Shown: positions 57,778 to 64,000 of the stretch, piece after piece
Layout of the letters: each line of letters opens with the position of its first letter
Position numbering within the stretch: position 1 is the stretch's first letter
NCBI GenBank assembly: GCA_027945135.1
Contig: CP116038.1
Location: 186,001 to 250,000, forward strand
Source of the DNA: Candidatus Phytoplasma oryzae
GTDB lineage: Bacteria; Bacillota_I; Bacilli_A; Acholeplasmatales; Acholeplasmataceae
Length of the DNA stretch: 64,000 bases
Reading direction: 5' to 3'
Made by a program: the position numbers and the translations under genes
The notes under the pieces: model-generated
The model's input: only the letters and a program-made list of their open reading frames with translations
What the model was told of the DNA's origin: nothing
The model's database searches: none

Positions 57778-58600
57778 TTATTATTTTTTTCCTTTTTTGA
57801 ATTTTTTTTTAAATTTTTAAAACTATATTATTTTTTTTAAAACTATGTTATTGATGTTATTCATGTTATCTATGTTATCTATGTTATCAATGTTATTAAT
57901 TATAATTATATTATTACTATAAGTCAAAAAATAAATATTATAAATATAAATAATATAAATGATAAAAGAAAGAATGATATTTTTTGATTTTGACTTGTTC
58001 TGATTTTATATCAATAAATAAATTATCAATAAATTTAAAATTAAATGTAAAATTTTAAAATTTTCTTTATATATTTTATAGTTAAAGTATATATCTTATA
58101 ATTAAAGTTTTGAATCTAAAGTGTAAAGTGTTTCATCTTTAATTATAATTACATTATTTTCAAAATTTATTTTAAAGTTTAATTTTTATTAAACTATTTA
58201 TTTTAATTTTATTTTTTTAATTTTAAATTATTTTATATAAAATTTTAAATTAAAATTATGAGAGTTGTTTTTTTCAATGGTATTTGGTATTGGAAATTTT
58301 TGTATTGTGCGTAGAAACATAGGAACAGTTCAGTTGTTGTATTGGGTTTACTGGTTTACTTTGTTTTCATGTTTAATTTTCGATTTATCAAAAATTTTTT
58401 ATTTATCAAAACAGTAAGAAACAGTAAGAAGAAAATAAAAAAATCTTATTTATATATTTTTTTATATAATTTTGTTGGACACTTTTTTTTAGACAAATTT
58501 ATTTAAATTTTTTATTATCTGTTTAGATTTAAATATTTTTTAAAATTATTTAAATCTAATTTTAAAAAAAATGATAAAAAAGGAGTTTGAAAAAAATTTT
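57778..58600. other. Gap with 9-nt repeats and a G+C-richer relic
   Basis: About 820 bases between divergent secreted-protein genes. It contains the 9-nt tandem repeat at 57843-57896 and an out-of-character segment at about 58256-58506, where one frame is open except for a single TAG. AAAGGAG at 58577-58583 belongs to the next gene. Confidence 0.45.
57843..57896. repeat. Six 9-nt tandem repeats
   Basis: Six units of NNATGTTAT (57843-57896) upstream of the minus-strand secreted-protein gene. A typical slippage-prone tract that could change promoter spacing. Confidence 0.85.
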
Positions 58601-59059
58601 ATGTATAAAATAAATAAAATGATTTTTCAAAATATTTTATTTCCTATTGTTTTATCCTTTTTCTTTTTAACTCATTTACAAACAAATTCTGTTTTAGCTT
58701 TGAATCCTTATACCGATGATGAATTAGAGATTCCTAAAGAAGTAACCAAAAGTAAAAATAAAAAAACAGAATTCAAAACAATATTGGATCAATGTCCTAG
58801 TTTTAATATGACTGCATCAGATTTGGATTATTTTTATAGTAAAGTTTTGGTTTCAACAGATAATCGTGAATCAAAAGGTATTAATGATTTAATTGAAGAA
58901 TCATTTCGAAATTTTCCTAGTTCCGAAGCAACAATTGATTGGGATTCAGTAAAAAATGATTTATTAAAAAAAATTAGTTCTTTTTTTGACGAAATGAAAA
59001 TGTCAAGAAATCTTCTTATGCAAAAATTTTTTGAATTTTTAATTTTTTCTTCTCTTTAA
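58571..59059 (+). CDS. Candidate small secreted protein, effector-like
   Basis: Up to 162 residues. The hydrophobic core (MIFQNILFPIVLSFFFL) is followed by a likely signal-peptidase site after NSVLA, leaving a mature protein of about 117 residues, acidic and balanced in composition. The ATG at 58601 follows AAAGGAG (58577-58583) and is as likely as ATG 58571, which lies before that site. A terminator follows at 59317. Size and layout match phytoplasma SAP-type effectors, but no known effector is recognised. Confidence 0.55.
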   Translation: MIKKEFEKNFMYKINKMIFQNILFPIVLSFFFLTHLQTNSVLALNPYTDDELEIPKEVTKSKNKKTEFKTILDQCPSFNMTASDLDYFYSKVLVSTDNRESKGINDLIEESFRNFPSSEATIDWDSVKNDLLKKISSFFDEMKMSRNLLMQKFFEFLIFSSL

Positions 59060-59316
59060 TTTGTTCTTCTCAATGAAAATAAAACTATATTTTTTTGTAT
59101 ATCAAAAAATAATTAAATAATATTTTAATTTTTTTTGAAATCGTGTTATAAAATTATTTTATTTAAAATTATTTATTATAGTTTTTTTTAAATTATTATT
59201 ATAGATATTAGATTTATTTAATAAAAATTTTGTTTTTTTTATTTTTGAATATCTTAATATAATTTTATTTTTTGATTAAAATTTTTATAAATTAATATTT
59301 TTAGTTTTTATTTTTG
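59060..59316. other. AT-rich spacer after the small secreted-protein gene
   Basis: About 260 bases before the terminator (375 to the next gene). Nothing recognisable. Confidence 0.4.
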
Positions 59317-59354
59317 AGAAAATAGTTATATTAAATTAACTATTTTCTTTTTTT
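59317..59354 (+). terminator. Terminator after the small secreted-protein gene
   Basis: Stem AGAAAATAGTTA/TAACTATTTTCT (59317-59328 with 59337-59348) followed by a T run. Confidence 0.75.
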
Positions 59355-59434
59355 AATTTAAATTTTAAATTCATTTTTAATACAATTTATTATATAATTT
59401 ATCTGTAATTATGTTAGAAAGTTATTTATAAATT

Positions 59435-60112
59435 ATGAAATTTAAATTGAAAAAGAAAAAAAATATTATATTTTATTTAATATTTTTATTAATTTTTATT
59501 TTTATTTATTTTTTGTTTTTTTTTAAAAAAAAACATTTTTATATTTCAGAACAAAAAAGTTCTTTGGATTTTCAAAAAGAATTAATTAAATCAGAAATAT
59601 TTAATTCTAATACAAATGAAATAAAAATTAAAGAAGATAAAAATATACAAAAATCTAATAATTTACAAATGGAATTACCGTCTTGGTCTGAAAAAAGAGT
59701 TTTTAAAAAAATAAAAAGAGGTTATGAAAATTTACTTCTTATTCAACAATATATTTTAAATGAATTCGCAAATAATCCTCAATTAAAGCTTCAAGAAATA
59801 CAAAAATATAAAATTTTTGAAAATGTAATAAAATATCTCGCTTTTTGTTTATATAACTTAGAATATCTTGTTGAACCATATAATATAAAATCTAATCGTT
59901 TAAAAAAAATTAAAGAAATAAAATATAATATAAATTTATTATCAGATGGACAAAATAAATTTCAAATAGAAACAGTTCATTCTATTGAAGAAATTTTGAC
60001 AAAAGTAGTTGCTTTATCTTTGGAATATAAATTAAATATAAAAAAAGTTGTTTTAGATAATAACAATAAAGAAGATAATAAATTTTTTTTAAGTATTGAA
60101 AATAATAATTAA
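59435..60112 (+). CDS. Anchored helical protein, unknown
   Basis: 225 residues. One strongly hydrophobic helix (about 11-31) after a lysine-rich start, then a polar helical region; MELPSWSEKRVFKKIKRGYENLL and LAFCLYNLEYLVEP are its most distinctive stretches. No signal-peptidase site, so probably anchored with the bulk outside. Not recognised. A very strong terminator follows. Confidence 0.55.
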   Translation: MKFKLKKKKNIIFYLIFLLIFIFIYFLFFFKKKHFYISEQKSSLDFQKELIKSEIFNSNTNEIKIKEDKNIQKSNNLQMELPSWSEKRVFKKIKRGYENLLLIQQYILNEFANNPQLKLQEIQKYKIFENVIKYLAFCLYNLEYLVEPYNIKSNRLKKIKEIKYNINLLSDGQNKFQIETVHSIEEILTKVVALSLEYKLNIKKVVLDNNNKEDNKFFLSIENNN

Positions 60113-60741
60113 TTTAATTTTAATAATTAATTTATTTTTTTTTAATAAATTATATTTTTTTATATTAAGAAAATATTTCAAATAAAATGAGCTAATAAAT
60201 TATTCAATTTATTAGCTCATTTTATTTTTAAAATAATTATTATGTTTTTTAAAAAAAAATTTAAAAAAATAATTTATAATATTAAGCAAATAATTATTTA
60301 TGATTTTTTTATTAAAATAATTCAATTTAAATAATATATGATATAAAAAAATCTAATTTATTAATATTTATTATTTCATTATTAATTAAATATTTTATGA
60401 ATATTTGTTTATATTTGAATAAAATTATTATAATAATTTTATTATTTTTTAATTCGGATTATTAATTTTTTTATTTTATTTATATTAAATGATTTTATTT
60501 ATAAATTATGTTTAAATTAATATATAATTTATAATTTATAAAATTAAAATAATTTTAAATTATTTTTTTATTAAAAATATTTTTTTGAATTTAAAAAATT
60601 TCATTAATTTAAATAATTAAATATTCTTTAAAATATTAATAATAATTTCAATTATTAAAATATAAAATTATTTTTTTATTATTAATATAAAAATAATGAA
60701 ATAATTTTAATAAATTAATTATAGGAAAGGTATTGTTTATT
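60113..60741. other. Gap before the DUF2963-like gene
   Basis: About 630 bases. Contains the terminator at 60184-60226; the remainder is plain AT-rich DNA, with AGGAAAGG at 60723-60730 serving the next gene. Confidence 0.45.
60184..60226 (+). terminator. Strong terminator, 18-bp stem
   Basis: Perfect stem 60184-60201 with 60206-60223 (core ATGAGCTAATAAATT), four-base loop, then T-rich tract. About 70 bases past the stop of the anchored helical protein. Confidence 0.85.
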
Positions 60742-61245
60742 ATGATTTTTAATTTGAAAAAAAAATTTTTATTTTATTTTTTTATTTTTACTAATTTTGT
60801 TTTTTTTATTTTTTTTAAAAAATATATTTATGCTGGTAATATAATAAGTAATAATATTGATTTATCTAGTTCTTTATCTAATTATCAACATATAGAATAT
60901 TATAATTTTAATCAAAATATAAGAAAAAGTTTAATTCAATTTAATGATAAAGGTAAAGTTAAATATTTTATTCAATATTATTTAAATGGTACGAAAAAAT
61001 TTTATTTTGAATATTTTGAAAATGAAATAGATCATAAAATATCAAAAAGAATAGAATATCTTTTAAATGGATCTAAATTTTGTGAAAAAAATTATGATAG
61101 AGAAACAAGCAAAATAATAGAAGAGATATATTATAATAATAATAAGATAATTTCACTTACTAAATTTGATAGAAAAACAGGAAAAATTAAAGAATATAAA
61201 ATTTATAATGAAAAAGAAGAGATTACATATCAATATTCAGGATAA
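60742..61245 (+). CDS. DUF2963-like secreted or anchored protein
   Basis: 167 residues. The N-terminal hydrophobic stretch (about 7-27) may be cleaved after KKYIYAG. The rest consists of DUF2963-like units: FNDKGKVKYFIQYYLNGTKK, RIEYLLNGSKFCEKNYDRET and TKFDRKTGKIKEYKIYNEK. ATG 60742 is taken over TTG 60733, which is too close to AGGAAAGG. It is related in pattern to the gene at 18012. DUF2963 proteins are lineage-specific to phytoplasmas and often sit in mobile units; function unknown. Confidence 0.6.
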   Translation: MIFNLKKKFLFYFFIFTNFVFFIFFKKYIYAGNIISNNIDLSSSLSNYQHIEYYNFNQNIRKSLIQFNDKGKVKYFIQYYLNGTKKFYFEYFENEIDHKISKRIEYLLNGSKFCEKNYDRETSKIIEEIYYNNNKIISLTKFDRKTGKIKEYKIYNEKEEITYQYSG

Positions 61246-61384
61246 TTTAATAATATATATATTATTATTATTTTCTATTATTTATTATATAATAGATAAT
61301 TTTAAGGACCAGGGTATTATTTCGAATAAAAGTACATCTAATATCAAAAAAATAAAAATACATAATATAAAAAAAAGAATATAA
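61208..61384 (+). CDS. Small membrane protein, overlapping
   Basis: 58 residues beginning inside the end of the DUF2963-like gene in another frame. One hydrophobic helix (LIIYILLLFSIIYYII, about 15-30) and a basic tail (NIKKIKIHNIKKRI). The tail is encoded within the left inverted repeat. It has no clear ribosome-binding site; translational coupling is possible. Might be a relic. Confidence 0.3.
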   Translation: MKKKRLHINIQDNLIIYILLLFSIIYYIIDNFKDQGIISNKSTSNIKKIKIHNIKKRI

Positions 61385-61397
61385 AAGTATTTGTTAA
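61285..61397. repeat. Inverted repeat, left arm (about 112 bp)
   Basis: Matches 62191-62302 in reverse complement with only one length difference in an A run (8 versus 7). Contains AAGGACCAGGGTATTATTTC. Together the arms bound a unit of about 1018 bp. Confidence 0.9.
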
Positions 61398-61432
61398 AAA
61401 TTAATATTTATTAATAGTTAATAAGTACTTTT
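61383..61432 (+). terminator. Imperfect terminator after the overlapping small gene
   Basis: AAAAGTATTTGTTAA pairs with TTAATAAGTACTTTT with two mismatches, then a T run. It uses the inner end of the left inverted repeat. Confidence 0.4.
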
Positions 61433-61483
61433 TTCTTTTTTATAAAAGTATTTATAAAAAATAAAAAAAGGAGAAAAATATTT

Positions 61484-61690
61484 ATGGCTCGTTATCGTTA
61501 TCGTTCAATTCGCAGAACTACTAGAAGAAAACCGTTTTTAGAAAAACTTTTTTGGAGATTAATGATAGTTATTGGGTTAGTTACCATTGTTTATATTCTT
61601 TATGGTAAATTTGGCTCGGGTCAAACTACTGTTATAGCTAAATTTAATAAAGCTGTCGATAATTATTTTATCAGGCGAAAAAGTATCTAA
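61484..61690 (+). CDS. Small Arg-rich single-pass membrane protein
   Basis: 68 residues: a basic start (RYRYRSIRRTTRRK, 3-16), one membrane helix (about 24-42, WRLMIVIGLVTIVYILY), then a short polar tail with basic end. Base and codon use differ sharply from neighbours (CGT and CGC arginine codons, G+C near 35%), suggesting transfer. AAAGGAG (61466-61472) precedes the ATG. It is the only gene inside the 112-bp inverted repeats. Layout recalls filamentous-phage coat or other small phage membrane proteins, but I cannot name a family. Confidence 0.6.
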   Translation: MARYRYRSIRRTTRRKPFLEKLFWRLMIVIGLVTIVYILYGKFGSGQTTVIAKFNKAVDNYFIRRKSI

Positions 61691-61833
61691 AGGGGGGTGT
61701 GACCCAAAAAAATGGTACCGTGTGAAAAGAATATTTTTGACTTACAAAAAAAAGAAATAAAACTTTTTTATTTTCTTTTTTTTAAAAAATAATTAAATTG
61801 TTTATTAACTATTGGTATATAACTCAAAAAAAG

Positions 61834-61861
61834 AAAAGTCAACTATTTATGCTGACTTTTT
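61834..61861 (+). terminator. Terminator inside the inverted-repeat unit
   Basis: AAAAGTCA/TGACTTTT (61834-61841 with 61853-61860), 11-base loop, short T run. About 145 bases past the Arg-rich gene. Confidence 0.6.
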
Positions 61862-62190
61862 AAGAAAAAATTATATTAAAAATAAGGTATTCAAATTAAC
61901 TATAAAGTATCATTATTAGTAATTAATAATTAAAAATAAACAATAAAAAATACCTTTATTTCTCAAATAATTTCTTTTAACTTTCAAAAAAGAGATACTT
62001 TAATAAAAAAATAAATTTTTTTTTTTTTTACTACTACTAAACCCTCTTCCGTGGAGATTTGATATATAAAAAATATAAAATATTTGAAATCTAGAGTAAA
62101 CCTTTTCCTCATTTAAAACATTTTCTATTTTGATTAAATTTTAAAAATTGAGTTTTCATTTTTTTAAACAAAGAAAAAAGAAAACATATG

Positions 62191-62302
62191 TTAACAAATA
62201 CTTTTATATTCTTTTTTTATATTATGTATTTTTATTTTTTTGATATTAGATGTACTTTTATTCGAAATAATACCCTGGTCCTTAAAATTATCTATTATAT
62301 AA
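62191..62302. repeat. Inverted repeat, right arm (112 bp)
   Basis: Reverse complement of 61285-61397. Near-perfect conservation points to recent duplication, gene conversion or functional ends. Confidence 0.9.
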
Positions 62303-62322
62303 ATAATAATTATTTTATATTA

Positions 62323-62376
62323 AATTAACTTTATATATAATAATATATTATTATTATATATAAAGTTAATTTTTTA
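62323..62376 (+). terminator. Long perfect hairpin with T tract
   Basis: 23-bp perfect stem (62323-62345 with 62349-62371) with a three-base loop and a run of T, just outside the right inverted repeat. Confidence 0.7.
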
Positions 62377-62830
62377 AAATTTTAGTTTAAAAAAATATTT
62401 TTTTATATTTTTTATTTATTTTACTAAGTAAATTATTTATTTTAATTATAATAATATTTTATATTTATGAATTTTAACAATATTTTTTTATTTTATATAT
62501 AAATTGAAAAGAATTGATTTTAGGTTTTTTTTATTAAATATTTGCTTCCTATAATGTATATTATGTAAACTAAATTTTATATAAAAAATTAAATATAAAT
62601 ATATAAAATGAATAAATAATATCTTTTATTTATTTATTTTATATATATAAAAAAAAATAAATAAAATATGTATATAAAATAAATATATAATAGTTTATGT
62701 TTCTAATTTTTTTATTTTAATTAAAAAAGTACTTAACAAAAGTAATTAAAATAATTTTTTTTAAATATTTTAATTTATATATAATAATATTTTATTATTA
62801 TATATAAATATATAGTGAAAAAAAATTATG

Positions 62831-62880
62831 AAAAAATTAGAAAGAAACCTGAAAAAAATTAAAAAAATTAGAAAGAAACT
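62831..62880 (+). repeat. Duplicated 20-nt stretch before the coiled-coil gene
   Basis: AAAAAATTAGAAAGAAAC occurs at 62831-62849 and again at 62861-62879, directly upstream of the next ATG. The second copy includes the only ribosome-binding-like purines before that start. Confidence 0.7.
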
Positions 62881-62882
62881 TA

Positions 62883-63752
62883 ATGCAATATATAAACAAA
62901 AACATTATTTTATCTATTTTAATATCTTTGATAATAATAATAATTTCATTTTTGATATTTAAATTTTTATTTTTTTTGAATTTTTGGTATGAAGAAAAAG
63001 AAAAAAAAATAAAACAAGAGAATAATAAAATTAATAAAAAAGAAATGATATATAATGAAATAAACAGTAAAATAGATAAAATATCTTCTGATACAAAAAT
63101 AAATTCTGAAATATCTGAAATAAATTCTTTATCAAAAGATACTTACATTAAAAAAACAGATTATATAAAAGGTAAAAATTTAGATACAAACCAAATAAGC
63201 CTTATAGATGAGATTTATAGATCATATTTTGAAAGTATAAATAAATATGATGATATTATTAAAAAAAAAATTGAAGATAGATTAATTGAATATAACAAAA
63301 ATATTTATATTATAAATTTAAAATTAGGAAAAATAAAAAAAAAATTGTCTTTTTTAGATGAAAAAATAAAAATGATAGAAATAAATAGAGATCTTTTAAA
63401 TATTAAAATTTCAGATAAACAAGTAGAATTTGCAAAAGAAGAAGAGATTCAAAAAAATAAAAAAAAAACTTTTAAATCTGAAAAATTAATTGATTTAAAA
63501 AAAGAAATAGAAAATTTAAAAAATGAAAAAATAGAAATTTTGAGTAAAATAACAAAAACAAAATTGAAATATTCTGAATTATTAGATGAAAAACAAAAAT
63601 TAGAAAAAATAATTTCTGACAAAAATGCTGAAATAAAAAAAGAAAAATTAGATTTAGAATTAATTCAAGTATTGCATCAAAAAAAAATGATTCAATTTAA
63701 AAATATAATTTATAAAACATATAATTCCAAATTAATTTTGGAATTTTTTTAA
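62883..63752 (+). CDS. Anchored coiled-coil protein, unknown
   Basis: 289 residues. An N-terminal membrane helix (about 8-33, strongly I/L/F-rich) is followed by a K/E/I coiled coil over most of the chain (35-65 and 115-270), with LDTNQISLIDEIYRSYFESINKYDD as the least repetitive stretch. Same architecture as the broken gene at 135-616, so probably one family. Start has no strong ribosome-binding site. Function unknown; surface exposure is inferred from the anchor. Confidence 0.6.
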   Translation: MQYINKNIILSILISLIIIIISFLIFKFLFFLNFWYEEKEKKIKQENNKINKKEMIYNEINSKIDKISSDTKINSEISEINSLSKDTYIKKTDYIKGKNLDTNQISLIDEIYRSYFESINKYDDIIKKKIEDRLIEYNKNIYIINLKLGKIKKKLSFLDEKIKMIEINRDLLNIKISDKQVEFAKEEEIQKNKKKTFKSEKLIDLKKEIENLKNEKIEILSKITKTKLKYSELLDEKQKLEKIISDKNAEIKKEKLDLELIQVLHQKKMIQFKNIIYKTYNSKLILEFF

Positions 63753-63766
63753 AAATTTTTAATAGT

Positions 63767-63808
63767 GTTAAGAAAAAAATGTTAAGAAAAAAATGTTAAG
63801 AAAAAAAT
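63767..63808. repeat. Three 14-nt tandem repeats
   Basis: GTTAAGAAAAAAAT at 63767-63780, 63781-63794 and 63795-63808. The third copy forms one arm of the adjacent terminator. Confidence 0.9.
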
Positions 63809-63826
63809 TATTTTCTTAACATTTTT
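63791..63826. terminator. Bidirectional terminator at the window end
   Basis: AAATGTTAAGAAAA/TTTTCTTAACATTT (63791-63804 with 63811-63824) between convergent genes. Its right arm contains the stop of the minus-strand gene. Confidence 0.75.
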
Positions 63827-64000
63827 TATTTAAAGTACATCTTATAAAATGATCTTTTTCTATTTCAAAAAAATCTAAATCTGGTTGGGATTTGTTTTTA
63901 AAAATATTAAAATTGAAAATATTATTTTCACTTTTAAAAAAATTTTGTTTCTCTATATAATTTTGTCCATTAATACTTGTTATTAAAAAATCATTTAATA
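63816..64000 (-). CDS. 3' end of an unidentified gene (partial)
   Basis: An open frame runs in from beyond the window and ends in TAA at 63816-63818, giving the last 60 residues of a protein; recognisable pieces are FLITSINGQNYIEKQNF and DFFEIEKDHFIRC. I cannot identify the family. The stop lies in the terminator hairpin. Confidence 0.45.
   Translation of the reverse strand, partial: LNDFLITSINGQNYIEKQNFFKSENNIFNFNIFKNKSQPDLDFFEIEKDHFIRCTLNKKC

Larger units (their letters stand above)
61691..62882. other. Hairpin-rich gap around the right inverted repeat
   Basis: 1192 bases without a convincing gene. Contents in order: a G-rich GGGTGTGACCC hairpin just after the Arg-rich gene (61694-61707), terminator 61834-61861, interleaved inverted repeats 61884-62001, a CCCTCTTCCGTGGAG segment (62042-62056), the right inverted repeat, the long hairpin 62323-62371, and a duplicated 20-nt stretch at 62831-62880. 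Confidence 0.5.

Noticed and set aside
61694-61725. GTGTGA sequences as 5' ends of another group II intron
   Set aside because: No domain V-like hairpin is found downstream within the inverted-repeat unit.

Overview
The window looks like chromosomal DNA of a 'Candidatus Phytoplasma' (class Mollicutes). G+C is extremely low (roughly 20% by eye). UGA is used as a stop (for example 45512-45514 and the end of the yhaM-like gene) and tryptophan is written UGG, which excludes the mycoplasma/spiroplasma code. The gene set fits a wall-less, metabolically reduced parasite: pyruvate dehydrogenase, a malate/citrate-type carrier, a methionine-type ABC importer, FtsH, MscL, superoxide dismutase, candidate secreted proteins and DUF2963-like proteins. 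No ribosomal RNA operon, CRISPR array or complete transposase gene is visible.

Layout. 0.1-0.6 kb: a frameshifted membrane/coiled-coil gene. 0.7-7.3 kb (minus): pcrA, tpiA, an XRE-cupin regulator and a 1004-residue coiled-coil protein almost devoid of glycine and proline. 7.6-9.2 kb: ruvA-ruvB behind a recognisable promoter. 9.4-12 kb: metN-metQ-metI-like importer. 12.3-17 kb: pyruvate dehydrogenase operon, with E2 split into a free lipoyl protein and a catalytic protein, then tatD. 18-29 kb: a DUF2963-like protein, spx, acpS-ligA, argS, an rluD-type synthase, ftsH, serS and rpsT. 29.5-32.4 kb: pgsA, recA (split by a +1 frameshift at CCC-UGA) and nrdF. 33.6-34.4 kb: a candidate secreted protein.

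34.7-37.6 kb is the most striking part. It is a minus-strand tRNA cluster, His-Gln-Leu-Trp, in which Gln(UUG), Leu(UAG) and Trp(CCA) are each interrupted by an ORF-less group II-like intron of 833-842 nt. The three introns share a 485-bp 3' block containing a domain V-like hairpin. They differ in the 5' part, where each carries, at the same position (about intron nt 282-292) and in a hairpin loop, a 6-7 nt sequence complementary to the end of its own 5' exon. That is what EBS1-IBS1 pairing predicts. Removing the introns at the inferred borders restores canonical tRNAs.

37.9-55 kb is mostly core: hsp20, mscL, a 2-hydroxycarboxylate carrier, a DJ-1/PfpI protein, an orphan JetA-like (DUF5716) protein, a nitroreductase, degV, a short CCA-adding enzyme, a yhaM-like nuclease, an ABC exporter, trxA, truB, nfo, a DEAD-box helicase, nusB and sodA. 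55.8-63.8 kb is accessory: membrane or secreted proteins, tandem repeats, a DUF2963-like protein, and a roughly 1-kb unit bounded by 112-bp inverted repeats carrying a small arginine-rich membrane protein of higher G+C. The last 185 bases hold the 3' end of an unidentified minus-strand gene.
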